Origin: Brachynemurus nebulosus
Lineage: Eukaryota > Arthropoda > Insecta > Neuroptera > Myrmeleontidae
DNA: 64,000 bases
NCBI GenBank assembly: GCA_035578155.1
Contig: JAPWDM010000016.1
Location: 13,064,608-13,128,607, forward strand
Direction of reading: 5' to 3'
This document shows, in pieces, positions 11,939 through 24,188 of the stretch; position 1 is the first letter of the stretch; every line of letters starts with the position of its first letter. The notes under the pieces are model-generated. The model worked only from the letters and a program-made list of their open reading frames with translations. It searched no databases and was not told the origin of the DNA. A program made the position numbers and the translations under genes.

Positions 11939-12710
11939 TGTAGGGTTCTAAGAGCTCCATAAGCTCACAAAATGTAGCTCCAATGTAGCTCACAAAACAT
12001 GGTGTTTAGAAGAAGATATTTGAAAAATTTTCTAAATGACCTACAGAAATACACAAAACGCGACCTTGGACCAAAATAAGACATAGATTTTTTAGACATA
12101 AGTCTAAAAATATTTCGCAAAATTGGGCCAAATAAGGCTAATTTAAGGATTTAAATAAAACGGGCTCTAATGACACTTGGGGTTGCAGCCGGCTTAGTGG
12201 GCTTATTTAGCCATAAAATATGGGGACGCCTTCCTCTCACCCTTAAAAAAAGCGAGCGTGTGCGATTAAGGCTCATTACTAGTGTTTTCATCAGTATGGA
12301 AAGGTCTCGCAAAATATCATAAATCAAAAAACATGACTTCCGTCACAAAAAGGTAAATTGAAAAATACAAATTATCCTTGAATTCTTGTCGCAGTTACCG
12401 AACAGTTTTGTTAAGCGTACATGCTTCTGAAGGTTCCTTACCTCCAACTTACCTTTACACTAATATGATGATAACCCTATCAAAAACCCCTAAACGGGTG
12501 TATTAATGTGTTTCAGTTGAACTGTTACTGAAGTAGTCATTTACAACAAGTTACTCAAGATTTTTGTGCTGACTGTGGTATCCTGGTCAAAATCGACCCC
12601 TTGTTAGGAGAAAGATGACAGCAACTACATGTTACGTTACCTAAGTAAAATAGGCTCGGTGACGTCGTGGAAAAACGTCGTGGAGCTGCCTTCTGGGGCT
12701 CTTAGAACTC

Positions 12711-12807
<97 letters not shown>

Positions 12808-13033
12808 CTTATGCACTTGGAGGGAAGGAAAATGGAAAATTGAGATAAGTCCAAAATTGAACATTTTGGTACAACTCAAAAACGCAAAGCTACCTTGACC
12901 TAATATTGCAGCTACGGAATACATGTACAAGGACGAACCCTACTATGGCACTCCCGACCCAGGTTGGACCTTAGGCAGATTCACCTATCTTGTTCGGAAG
13001 GATCCTTTGGTATTTATCTGATTGATGATAGTT
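11630..13033. mobile_element. Long inverted-repeat element with two (TA)n tracts
   Basis: The arms 11632-11960 and ~12690-13032 are imperfect reverse complements of over 300 bp. Each holds a CCGGATAAGATAGGTGAATC-type block (more diverged in the right arm) and a (TA)n tract (11866-11935 and 12715-12804) at the same place. The centre (11990-12640) has no transposase. Its end motif resembles that of the element at 30614-32534, which suggests one family of non-autonomous inverted-repeat elements. Confidence 0.75.
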
Positions 13034-14870
13034 TTTTGGTAATCGTGTCCACTGCAAAGGTACCTTCAAAAAAATACGATTCTAAGATAATCGCTTTCAA
13101 AGTGACAAGTTTGTTTCTTTCATATTCGATGTTGAACATTCGAAAGTCTATACATAATTGCTTCAAAGTTTCAAGGCCATACATTTCGAATAATATAATA
13201 GAGTGGCGAAAGTCGACGTACTGCTTATATTATATTATACCGACTGGCAGCTACGCAGGAGCAGCCGCGGGCGCTACTTGAGGTGGCGCACTATAAGTAG
13301 CTACAGAAAAATACAACATTCTAAAAAAATGTCTGATGCCCCGACCGTTGTCAAATTTGCTAAGAATATTCTTGAGATAATAAACTTAAAGCATACGTAA
13401 CACCGACAAAAAATAAAATTTTCCGACCATCACAATTGTATATTATAACCACTTAATTATAATTTATAATTGTGTAGAAAAAAAATGGAAATAAAAAAGA
13501 AAAATGTTTGAAAGTCTAGCAAAATGAAAAGGAACTCTAATGAAATATTATTGTAAAAATTAACAAGGAAGCGAATCTTGGAATTTTTCAAATTTCATAA
13601 GAATGGACAATGTGACGCACTAATCCGGGCAATGAAAAATCGATTCCGAAATCCCGAAATCGGGCAATATACTATAGGTAATGAAGTATAATTAAATAAG
13701 AAATATTTTTTGTTATTAATTTTTTTAGCAGTGTATACCTACAGATACAGTAAGAAACAGAAACTGAAAGCAAATATTTTACGATGAAACACGCGTACTT
13801 TAATGAAACCGAAATTATCCTCCTTTATTAAATAAATTTTTAAAACAGTAAAAAAGGGCATAAAAGGATATATGCAGCCGGGTTTGTGTGGGCAATGTGT
13901 CCCAAATAGCAACTGATAGTAGTAAGCGTACTAATGGTATTGTAAGGTTATAAGTAAATGATATCTACAACCTTCCTGACCAAAACCGAGTAGTTAGAAA
14001 AAAAAATATTCAAAAATGACTATGCTTCTTTCAAAATTTTCTTTCTCGGTAACTACTCAACATAGGAAAGTAATTCTAAATCCATATGAAAGCAAATACT
14101 ATTGGGAATATTAGACATATTTTTTAACGTCTCAGTCCTCGTTATTAAGGACAGATCCAATGTTACTTTTATAGAGTTCCTATTGAGTTACCGCTTCCAA
14201 ACAAATACACTAATTATGTCTTAATGTACTTTATTACCATACAAAGTTTCATATAAATTCAAGGGGCACCACATAATAATAAAAAAATATTTTTCAAACC
14301 TAACCTGTCAAATAGCTCCTCCAGTGGGTCCGACGCTGGAATTAAACATGCCAATCGAAAGCTCTTTAAAAATAAAGTATTGGGTCTAATAAAGTGTGTT
14401 TTTATATCTTCTATAGTTTTCGAGATAATCAAGGGAAATCGAAAAAGGGTATAATCAGATGCAAGGCATCTGCTCCTAAAAGAAAGCCAAATCAATAACT
14501 ATGTTGTCGTTTAGGTAACACTGTAGGTACTTCATATGTATAACTTCCGTAGACCAAAAAGAAGCAGTAATGGAAATAAAATATAAATACAAAATAAACT
14601 ATAATGCAGATGTCTGGTTTTACTTCTACACCCTTCAATTATCACAGTTCCAATGTAAGCGCTGGGAACGTTAACATATTTTTCCATTTAATTAAATGAT
14701 AAATATGTATACAAAATCCAACAAACAATGGGAGCGCTGAGTATAAAGATCTGGTCGTTTACCACTTTTCTACTCAGTTACTTAGTAAAATATATAAAAT
14801 CCAACAAACAGTGGAAACGCTGTGTATAACGTTTTTAACGTAATACACAACACCCCCTTGACTAAGAATA
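13034..14870. other. Spacer, no gene seen
   Basis: AT-rich DNA without domains, RNA genes or repeats that I can identify. Small open frames (for example near 13203 and 14259) look random. Confidence 0.5.
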
Positions 14871-15793
14871 AGGACTGTCCCGAAAAGTTTTGCACAGTTT
14901 TGTTTCCTGTCCGAAATAAAAACAATGTGCTCATTTTTTTAAAATTTTTTTGATTAAAACGTTATACTTTAAACTTACAAATTTTGTACTTAATCTATTT
15001 TTATTAACTTTTTTCTACTCAATAACCGTACTTTACTTTTCACGGGTCTCATTAAATTTTGCACTGTTTCATCCGTAAGTTTATTGCTTGCTGCAGTCCA
15101 TAATTCAGTCCAATGGTTAGATTCTGAATTATTTTGATGTTTCAGCTGTTTATCCACCTTGTCGTAATGTGCATTTCACTATAGCCCAGTGTCTTTCTAT
15201 AGTTTGCAGTTCTGGAACCTTTGATCGGTTCATGTTTTTTTGCACGAACTGTACACTATTGGCTTTATACCACTCCAAAGTCGCTTTTGCGTAATGACAA
15301 GTGGCTAAGTATATCAAAGAATGTTTGAAAAAACGTTTATTGCCATTTGTAAGATCGCATCTAGGAGAAACATTGTTTTGGCTAGCTCTAGCCACTTCTC
15401 ATTACGCAAAAGCGACTTTAAAAGTGGTATAAAGCCAATAATGTACAGTTCCTGCAAAAAAACATGAACCGACCAAGTGTCACAGAACTGCACCTTATAG
15501 AAGAATACTGGACTCTAGTGAAACGCATATTACGGCAAGGTAGGCAAACAGCAGAAACATTAAAATAATTTAGAAAATTATGGACTGCTGTGAAATAGTG
15601 CAAAATTTAATGAGACCCGTGAAAAGTAAAGTACGGTTATTGAGTAGAAAAAAGTTAATTAAAATAGATTAAGTACAAAATTTGTAAGTTTAAAGTATAA
15701 CGTTTTAATCAAAAAGAATTTTAAAAAAAATTATCACATTGTTTTTATTTCGGACAGGAAACAAAACTGGGCAAAACTTTTCGGAACAGTCCT
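14871..15793. mobile_element. Palindromic Tc1/mariner derivative
   Basis: Ends AGGACTGTCCCGAAAAGTTT and its near-perfect reverse complement, flanked by TA, the Tc1/mariner target. Inverted similarity runs about 430 bp inward from each end. Both arms contain a transposase 3' fragment: the left arm on the minus strand reads HYAKATLEWYKANSVQF...LQTIERHWAIVK (15150-15300), and the right arm has a frameshifted copy. A central spacer (~15304-15390) is unique. It is a fold-back element made of two transposase tails. Confidence 0.8.
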
Positions 15794-17112
15794 TATTTTA
15801 CGAGATTTTTCTTAAAATTTTAGTAGATTTTTGTCACGATGTTCGAAAAACACCTAATTTACACTTAAGGTTACCTGCACACTGATAAAAACAAAAACGC
15901 ATTTATACAAAATGTTTTTGACTAATTTCGTTAGAAGTTGCTTTCCTTATGCTTTTAGTATGAGTGCATGCACATTGGTACTTCAAAACAAACAAAAAAA
16001 TACGCTGCCAATGGGGTCTGGCACACAGTCTGGCACTCGTATTCGTAAAAGACTTTAAAACAGTATTCTACCAAATATATATACCGTGAAATTATATTTT
16101 CGCCTTAAAGTTCATAAAAAATTGTTGTAGCTCAAAATACTTAAAGGCTAAATTATAAAATAATAGCAAAAATATTTTAGAAACTAACCTCCAAAATACT
16201 TTAAAAATTTGAGCGAAGTGGGACTCGTAGTAAATAAGATATTGACATTTAATGGGATTTCATAGTAGCGCCGTGGATACTATTACTCCGAATGCAATAA
16301 AATTTGTAGGGAACCAGCTAGGAACCAGACCGCATAATTTCTGACAATTTCATAAAAAAGAATTGAATAGTTCAAAAGTTATGCCACTTGGTGCTAACTG
16401 GCGACATACAGACGGGCAGACAGACGGACGGACGGACAGACACTAAACCAAAATTGTTCAGGAAGCTCTAAAACGTAAAATGTGCATAAAAGAATTTTAT
16501 TTTGGAGGGAAAAAAATTTTTATTTTTCAAAAGTGATCACAATGCTTCCGCTACTTTAGTAGTCTCGAAAGCAAAATATCATGAAACATATTAAATCATT
16601 ATAAAACTGTATTAAACAAAATTTCGCTTAATCAGTGTGTTACAAAATGTTTTTTCACCTAACAAAATGTTTTTCATAAAAGCGTTTTTCTTTGTAAGAG
16701 AGTTTACATGAGATTACTACAATCAAACTTTTAAGAAGAAACATTTTGTTAGAAGCACAAACATTAACACTTATTTTTTTCAAAAACATAACAATGCAAA
16801 CATTCGACGTGTTTTATAGTAGATTTTAACGAATACTTAACGTATATAATTTTGAAATAATGGACATAGATGTTGAAAAATTAATTAGGGGAGACCGGAA
16901 GTAATAACAGACAGGGGTAGTAATAAGTACTGGTAACTAGGTAACTTCAATATGTTCACTTTATCACCAATAACTTGTTGAGAAGTTTGTAACAGTTTTT
17001 GGATCTTCTCTAGTTAACTGAAAAACTTTGCATTTGAACTAGGGTCTAAAAGTCCGTAACTTCTCACTAATTTCATTTTTATTTCTGTTAACCGTGGATC
17101 ACTAAACCTATT
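15794..17112. other. Spacer with short GACG-rich microsatellite
   Basis: AT-rich, no gene recognised. A GACAGACGGACGGACGG-type microsatellite lies near 16405-16443. Confidence 0.5.
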
Positions 17113-17125
17113 TTATAGTCACATC

Positions 17126-17130
<5 letters not shown>

Positions 17131-17158
<28 letters not shown>
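17131..17158 (+). repeat. 28-nt poly(A) run at the LINE 5' junction
   Basis: A pure A run between the target duplication plus six bases and the start of the open LINE frame. It may be a poly(A) tail of another RNA joined by template jumping, or a slippage product. Confidence 0.85.
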
Positions 17159-17163
17159 TAAAT

Positions 17164-19433
17164 TTGTTGAAGTGGGATGAAAGCAAAAGCTCGTCATATT
17201 CTGTCTCACTTAAAGAATCTCAGTGGGTAGTGTCCGACTCAACGACACAAATGTATAAAAATTTTATTGGAAATATCGTAAGTGTGGCCACTGAACTTGG
17301 AATGTGTCAAAATAAAACAATAATCAATACTAGCCCGGGAGAGGTATTAAAAAATAATAATAAAGTATGGTACGATGATGAATGTAAACAAATGAAGGTA
17401 AAGTTAAAAAATTACTACAAAGCAGCGAAAAGAAATGACTTTTCTCAAACAGAAATGGTTTTATACATTGAACATAAACAAAAATATAAAAATACGTTAA
17501 AAAATAAGAAAAAGGAATTTTTCAATAAAGTTAAAGAAAAATTAATTAACGCGCGAGACAGTAAGGAATTTTGGGGAGCTCTTAAACAATTTAGGTTTAA
17601 AAGCCCATTAATGGGTTCAAACCCTATATCTGTAGATATATGGGATCAATACTTTAAAGCTTTATACCCGCCTATAATTATAAACGAATTATCTTTTTTA
17701 GATGCTCTGCACCCGTATTTAGATATGAAAATTTCCCTGGAAGAACTTCAGGTTGTATTAAAACAAATTAAAGGAAGTAAAGCGCCCGGTCCAGATGGTG
17801 TAACGAATGACTTTTTAAAGAACCTGCCATCAGTTGCTGAAACGTATCTATTAAAAATGTTGAATACGGCTTTTGAACACGAGAAGTGTGGAGAAGAATG
17901 GACTAAATCAAAATTAAAAATGTTATACAAAAAGGGTAACATCAACGATCCAGAGAATTATAGGGGTATTGCCTTATTAAATACAATTACTAAAATTTAT
18001 ACTAAGATTCTTGCTAATAGGTTGTTGACATGGGCAGAGGAAGCACAGATCATCCCCGAAAATCAAGGAGGGTTCAGAAAAGGAAGGGGTTGCCAAGATA
18101 ATATTTTTATTTTAACAAATCTTGTACAATCTCACATTCGGTTACCTAAACGAAAAATTTACACATGCTTTGTCGATCTAAAAAAAGCATTCGATAAGGT
18201 TGACCATTGTCTTCTCCTAAATAAATTGCAATTATTAGGTATTAGTAGGAAAATAGTATCAGTAATAAGGGATATATATACGAATGCTCAGATAATAGTC
18301 GAAATTGATAATGAAAAAGTTTTAAATGTACATACTACGCGAGGTATATTACAGGGTGATTCCTTGAGTCCTTTATTGTTTATACTGTTTATTTCCGATT
18401 TAGAAAATTATTTTCAACTGAATGGGGCTAAGGGCGTCAGTCTAAATTCGCAAACAGATATTACACATCTGCTATACGCGGACGACTGTACAATTTTCGC
18501 CGACTCCCCTGCAAATCTACAAAAGAATTTAAATTTGTTTCAAAACTATTGTAAAAGTAATAAATTAGAAATTAATACTTCAAAAACTAAAATACTAGTA
18601 TTTAGGAAGAAGGGGAAAATTGCAGTTAACTTAAATAAATTTTATATTGAAAATCAACAAATAGAAATAGTAAATAGATTTGTATATTTGGGAATTCCGT
18701 TCACAAGTACAAGTTTATTTACAGTGGCTTTAAATAACTCCATTAAAAAGGCTAATTCGGCAATTGGTAGGGTGCGAGATACCTTAATTAGATCTCAGTC
18801 ATCATCTTGGGACACAAAATTGAGGTTGCTAGATAATATAGTTGTAACAACTTTGTTATATGGAGCCGAAATATGGAGCCTAAGATATCTGGAAGATTTA
18901 GATAAAGTACAGAGCACATTTTTTAAAACTCTTATGAATCTACCGCGAAACACACCACATTACCTGATAAGATCAGAAACTCAAAGATTACACCTAGGTT
19001 CACAGGCAGTAGAACAAATTTTAAATTGGTGGATAAAACTACTTACAACTCCAAATGCAAAACTGGTAAAAATAAGCTATTTGCGAATGCTAGAGTTAGA
19101 TAAAAGTCCGGATAACATTGGCAAACTAAATTGGGTCACTCAAATTAAAAAAATGCTGAATGAGTTAGGATTTAATCATGTGTGGGAAAATCAAAATCCA
19201 CAAATAGTCAAAGAACTAAAAAATTTAATATCCGAAAGCTATGCGAATAAAATTGCCGTAAGAGATGAAAATAGAATATTAGAAACAAGCTATAATTTAA
19301 CTTACAAATATTTCAATCTCTCAATGATTCCTGATTATTTGTCACTAAATATAGCTATCGACAAAAAAAGGGTTATTTGTCAATTACGCGTTATGAACAA
19401 AGAACACATTAGAATCTGTACGAGAGGAGTAAC
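17164..19433 (+). pseudogene. LINE ORF2 protein, N-terminal segment (reverse transcriptase)
   Basis: An open frame of ~756 codons up to the insertion point. It begins in the linker after the missing endonuclease. RT motifs follow: KAPGPDGVTNDFL, NQGGFRKGRGCQDNIF, DLKKAFDKVDH (catalytic Asp near residue 338), RGILQGDSLSPLLF and the YADD box (residues 438-441). A thumb and a C-terminal region come after. It enters the palindromic element after ICTRGVT. It would drive target-primed reverse transcription. The frame has no internal stop up to the insertion, so the element was young when hit. I cannot fix the clade (Jockey/R1-like possible). Confidence 0.9.
19428..19433 (+). other. Target-site duplication AGTAAC (left copy)
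   Basis: The identical hexamer is at 30067-30072, directly outside the matching terminus. A 6-bp duplication is typical of Polintons. Confidence 0.9.
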
Positions 19434-20185
19434 AGTAGTAAGCATTGGAGAGAACGGGACCCTCCATCCCTCCATCCGACTTTTTGAGTGACCTCGGATG
19501 GAGGCAAAACTACCGAGGCGGTTCTAGAAGCCTCCGGCGGTGGGTGGAGCAAAATTTGGTCTCCAACCTAACGATATCTAGTGAAATTTTTTTCTAACCT
19601 AACAGAACCCTTGACCTAACCTAACGAAACCTAAGTGAACTTAGCTTAACCTAACAAAAGTTTTTTTCTAACCTAAGAACTGAAAAATTCCCTAACAGAT
19701 GGCGCAGCCACCTTCGAGCCCTGTGAATTCGCTACTAGATGGCGCAGCCACCTTCGAGCCTGTGAATTCGCTACTAGATGGCGTTGCTAGTCTGGATTCC
19801 TGTGTGTAAGTTTGAAAAATTGTCAATAGATTGCATCGAAAACCTTTTTAATAGTTAAACTTACCATTAAAAGATGGCCTTGCTTTCATAATTTTATAAT
19901 ATTTTTATCTGAAAACAGGCTTAAACTGTCAGCTGACGTCACTAAAGGTAAACTGATATCAAATAGCGAAGATTTCTCTCTAATATGCAAAAATGAATTT
20001 TATCATATGATTGTATATTTTTATCTGAAAACAGGTTTAAACTTGTATAAATTGCCAGCTGACGTCACTAAAGGTAAACTGATATCAAATAGCGAAGATT
20101 TCTGTCTAATATGCGAAAATGAAGCAGCAGGTTTTAACCTGTATGGCTACATAAAGTGTGACAGCTGACGTCACCATACTATTTT
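19434..20185 (+). repeat. Terminal region of palindromic element, left
   Basis: Holds many CCTAA motifs (19565-19675), about 2.5 tandem copies of a ~40-bp GATGGCGCAGCCACCTTCG unit (19699-19790), and duplicated ATCTGAAAACAGG...GCTGACGTCACTAAAGG blocks. The same region is shared with the element starting at 59394 (59434-60032), which ties the two as one family. Confidence 0.85.
19931..20174 (+). promoter_or_regulatory. Three CAGCTGACGTCA sites upstream of the SSB-like gene
   Basis: The sequence CAGCTGACGTCA occurs at about 19930, 20061 and 20162. TGACGTCA is the palindromic CRE/ATF-type bZIP site. All three lie between the terminus and the TATA box at 20192, so they look like an enhancer for the 133-aa gene. 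Binding is inferred. Confidence 0.55.
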
Positions 20186-20190
20186 TTCTG

Positions 20191-20222
20191 CTATAAAAAG
20201 GACGCGACAGAATTTCATCAGT
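20191..20222 (+). promoter_or_regulatory. Core promoter: TATAAAAAG and TCAGT initiator
   Basis: CTATAAAAAG at 20191-20200 lies 27-28 nt before the A of TCAGTT at 20218-20223. This is standard arthropod TATA-to-initiator spacing. The start codon of the 133-aa gene follows about 85-95 nt downstream. Confidence 0.7.
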
Positions 20223-20304
20223 TACAATTTTGTTCGAAACTTTAGTGAAAAAAACATTAAACCTTATTGTTGTGAATTTTCAATTGTTGTGTGTTAAGAG
20301 TTAA

Positions 20305-20706
20305 TTGTTGCCAACAATGGAATCCATTACTGCTGGTGCTTCATCTGGAAACAGAGACTTAATTCAAAAAATGGCTGGAAATTTTGTGGATGAATTGAAT
20401 CATCTTGGCGCTGTTAAACGATGGATTAAACTTTCTGATATGGAAATTGGAAAAGTATATAAAATAATGGGAGCCAGTCAACTACCATCGAAATTCGATT
20501 CATCGAAAATGAAGACAATATTGGAATTGGAAATTGGATACATTTCGTTACCAGCGAGATTTGACAATTTGAGCGAGCAGATGCTGGCATGGTTGCAAAG
20601 CAATCCAAAACTTGGTATTATGAATAATGGACCCATTGGACTAACTCATAAATTGCAATTTAAAACGTTGGATCTTCTTGAAATCGTGGAGGATGCTGAA
20701 TGGTGA
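20305..20706 (+). CDS. Small SSB/OB-fold-like Polinton protein (left copy)
   Basis: 133 aa starting MLPTMESITAGASSG; the second Met (MESITAG) is an equally good start. The core WIKLSDMEIGKVYKI...ILELEIGYISLPARFDNLSEQ resembles small Polinton-associated proteins of the IKLSELEVNKEYPI...VFLP type, which look like single OB folds. I infer ssDNA binding, useful during protein-primed strand-displacement replication; this is not proven. It is identical in sequence to the mirror copy at 28794-29195. It is preceded by a TATA/TCAGT promoter and bZIP-type sites, and followed by an AT-rich region with AATAAA signals. Confidence 0.75.
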   Translation: MLPTMESITAGASSGNRDLIQKMAGNFVDELNHLGAVKRWIKLSDMEIGKVYKIMGASQLPSKFDSSKMKTILELEIGYISLPARFDNLSEQMLAWLQSNPKLGIMNNGPIGLTHKLQFKTLDLLEIVEDAEW

Positions 20707-23018
20707 ATTTTGTAATTTATTCTCTTCAAAATGTATTATTTAATTGTACTATGTATTTTAAAAATTTCAATATTGTATCAATTTTTATATATATTTAATA
20801 AAAAAAATTATAAAAAAAACAAAAAAACAAAAAAAAAAAGACAAAACAAAAAAACAAAAAAAAATTTCGATTTTTTTTCAATACCCATCGCTAGACATTG
20901 ATTTATATTCTAGTTTTGATTATGCCAGATTAATAAATAAACATTATTTGGTGTTTAATAAAAAATTTAAAAAATCGATTTTTCAATTCAGGTCTCGTCT
21001 CTAAATCACAATTTTTGAACTAAGTATAAATCAATAATACATATGAGTAATATTTGATATGCATCGTATTATTAGGTTTTATGGTGAATAATTATAAAAC
21101 AAAAAAAGATTTAATATCCCCTGAAAACGAAAAATTTAATTTTTCACATGCTTAATAAAAATTATTTTTCAAGTTTAATAAAAATTATTCTTTATAAAAT
21201 TGTCTATCAAATATTAGCCTTGCACATACATATAAGAAATGCTGATTTGCTAAAATATAAATCTTGGAATGTGGATACATAATGTTATAAAAGTCCAATA
21301 CGTTCATACATATGTATATATGAATATTACATTGTAATACAGGTATTCGCTATATCTATATGAATCGTGTTTAAAAGCCAAATTTATTTTCCTGAATTTT
21401 TTAAAATATATATATAGTAATATAATATTTCGCATATATACAGTACTCTGTTAAAAGTACGGGTTTCTACACCGTCAAAAAACATATATTTTACAATATC
21501 AATATATTGTAAAAAATCATATTTCTTAATATTTTTAAAACTGAATATGTAATATCAAGAATTTAAAACAGTTTTGAAACATTAATTTCTCCTCATAATA
21601 TTTTTTTAGTCTTAAATTAATAGCACAATGTTCCATATATTTTAAGAAAATTTTTCTTTTAATATTTTATAACTTATCTAAAAAATTTATAGCTATTTTT
21701 TATCCAAAAATTTATTACTTGCTATTGTTAAAAAATTAGTTAAATATATCTATAGGTATTAAGTGACCCCTAGTTTTGTGAAAGACGGTAGTAAGAGCAA
21801 TTCATCTTAAATACGAAATTATTTTATCAATGCTAAATAAGCGTTTTTTTTCTCATATTATCATACTCCAATATATTGTATATTATTATAATTTATAAAA
21901 ATGTGTTTTATTTATTAAAAAATTTAGCAAAATTTTAAATAATATCACGTCAAAATAATATTCAGAAGTCAATAAAAGACAATAGCAGTAAATTTATTAA
22001 GATAACTATAAATAAATATTAATCTAATGTTGAAATATTTATTAACAAATAGTACTGCTTAGTAGAAAATTAGGTACCTATTGTTTTGTTTTCAAATTTA
22101 CCTTTTTGCAATTAAAGAAAATTTTAGTAACTATCGATACCTATATAAAACGATACCCATAAAAGACAAGCATGCTCTGATCTCAACAATTTTTTCCCAT
22201 GTTAAATTTGTATGTTCTTACTTCGCTGAAACTTATTATGTTTATATATTCCCCCAATATTTTCTACCATAAACAATAGTTATAGCAAGCTAGGTAGGTA
22301 TTGAATAAGTATTTTTTGTTTGTTAATTTATTGATGATAGAGAAAAAAAATTTATGATTTTATAGACAGTGAAATACATTTAAACTATTTTTTGCAGTTT
22401 AATTTTGTAAAAACACCTAAAAATTATCAGTCACAGACAAATATTTCTAAGCAAACGAATTGAAAATGTAGTTTTATATCATAAGAATAAATGCGTATAT
22501 ATAGGGTGGACAGTAAATAACTCTCATAATTTTTAAAGAGCGGATGAAAACTTTAATTTTGGATTACGAAATTTTATTTTTTTTCCGGAGTTAAGCTGCA
22601 TTCAATTAATTAACCCTTTCCTGCACAGCAGTTTTAGATCATTACTGTGCAAACGATACTTCAAATTAGCAAATCATTAATAACATGGGTAAATACTTAT
22701 TAGCAAGAATTACATAGCTTACACATATGTTCTATCGCACCAGAATGTTAATAGGACAATGCGATTTAATTGCCTATATTCAGGAGCAAGCAAAAACATT
22801 ACCTATTTTAATAACTTAGAAAATACACATTACATAGTTCGTTGTAAGAACAATCATTTCGGTGATCTTTTTTTTTTTAACGAATTACTAAATTTGCTTA
22901 AGGACTATGGTATGTAAGAAATAACAACACTCACATAATTTTAAAATAATTAACATATAGCTATTGGAAAAGTTACAAAGATTTTTTTTAACAACTTATT
23001 AAATGCTGATAGCTTATT
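20707..23018. other. AT-rich non-coding part of left arm
   Basis: Contains A-rich low-complexity sequence (20800-20870). The stretch 21397-22197 is also present in the element at 59394 onward (61877-62676). A diverged copy of the AGGGTG...AGTAAATAACTCTC repeat lies at 22500-22620. No gene recognised. It is mirrored at 26483-28793. Confidence 0.7.
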
Positions 23019-24152
23019 TTAATATCTCCTATAGGACCTTAAGTATAACCCTTCACCCGAAATTTTTTCATCACCATCGTTGGCGACTGTATTCTCGTCA
23101 TCATCAGCTTCTCCTTCGCTCGCAGTATCTTCGCTATCGCTAGTAGATGTTTTTTCATCATCATTGAATACATATTTTAACACTGGTTCAATAATATCAT
23201 GCTTTTCCAATTCCCTGGTTATTGAGATAATCCGCTTTCCAATGTCACTTTCCTTTAAATTATTAAAATGGCTTCGTTTTTTCTCGTTTTCGATATAATC
23301 CGCGAAGCTGGGATTTATAATATGACTCCTTTCCATTAAATTGCACACAGTATTAACCATTTCTTCTCCAATCTGCGTCTGAGTCGCTAAACTTCTTAGT
23401 TCATCAACTAAATGGTTCGGGTCATCAAAATATTCTTCTCCATCAACAGGTTTCGAATGGCCATTATGAAGGTTAGTATTTTCATCATCATATTTGAAAC
23501 GTTTAGCTTCTCCATTTATTGAATTAGATGTTGAAGGTTGGTCCTTTTCTTCCGAATTTTTATCTTCTTGTTCTTCATCCTTTGCGCATGCGTTCTGAAG
23601 CTCTTTGACCATTAATATGTCTAGAGCAGTTTGTAAGAGACCAGCTATCTTTGGAGTAAAACTTGTTTCTTTGTAGTTATCAAGCGATGGTAAATGCTTT
23701 TGTTCATCAGATCGATTATCTTCGACATTTACCGATTGTAGAATATTATGCGAGTTTTTTAAAGCGTGGAATTTACTTCTGATTGCTTCTGCTGCAGCCA
23801 TCATACTTTCATCAAAAGTATTCAAGTTTCTTTTAGATAGATCTGTATCATTTTCGTGTTGATTTTGAAATACTGGTGCTTTATCTTCCTTTTCTTCATT
23901 TCTTGCTTCAAAACTATATTCGGTTTCATTATCATCATTTTCATCATTAGATTTTGACGATTCACTTTGTCTCCTGTTCTCCGCGCTGTTCACTTGTGTC
24001 CCATTATTTACCGTGGTATATTCAAACTGATTATTTGCGATCTGGTCATTATTGTTTGTTTCATGTTCCTGAGTATGCACTCTTCTTTTCATATGACGTA
24101 AAAGAGAACTTCTCCGCGAAAATGTCTTGTCACAACGTATACAGTTAAACAT
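23019..24152 (-). CDS. C2H2 zinc-finger / DUF8207-like protein (left copy)
   Basis: 377 aa. The N-terminus has one C2H2 finger (CIRCDKTF...H...H, residues 4-26). A long acidic, Ser/Asn/Glu-rich stretch follows. Next is AAAEAIRSKFHALKNSHNIL (~residues 117-136), which matches ATKSIRAKYRALKNN in the Polinton gene at 52419. The part YFDDPNHLVDELRSLATQTQIGEEM...NLMERSHIIN matches the C-terminal YWNDIDELIDRL...EIQAILEELREADVIE of that same Polinton protein. A further DIGKRIISITRELEKHDIIEP helix and an acidic tail end it. A DNA-binding regulator or replication factor is plausible but inferred. Confidence 0.85.
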   Translation of the reverse strand: MFNCIRCDKTFSRRSSLLRHMKRRVHTQEHETNNNDQIANNQFEYTTVNNGTQVNSAENRRQSESSKSNDENDDNETEYSFEARNEEKEDKAPVFQNQHENDTDLSKRNLNTFDESMMAAAEAIRSKFHALKNSHNILQSVNVEDNRSDEQKHLPSLDNYKETSFTPKIAGLLQTALDILMVKELQNACAKDEEQEDKNSEEKDQPSTSNSINGEAKRFKYDDENTNLHNGHSKPVDGEEYFDDPNHLVDELRSLATQTQIGEEMVNTVCNLMERSHIINPSFADYIENEKKRSHFNNLKESDIGKRIISITRELEKHDIIEPVLKYVFNDDEKTSTSDSEDTASEGEADDDENTVANDGDEKISGEGLYLRSYRRY

Positions 24153-24188
24153 TTTGATAGATGTGAAGAGTTCGATTTATAACATAAC

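Noticed and set aside
13203..13400. Possible small host gene
   Set aside because: No domain, no conserved partner, no promoter or splice structure that I can support.
14259..14495. 78-aa minus-strand frame as a gene
   Set aside because: No recognisable motif; length expected by chance in this sequence.
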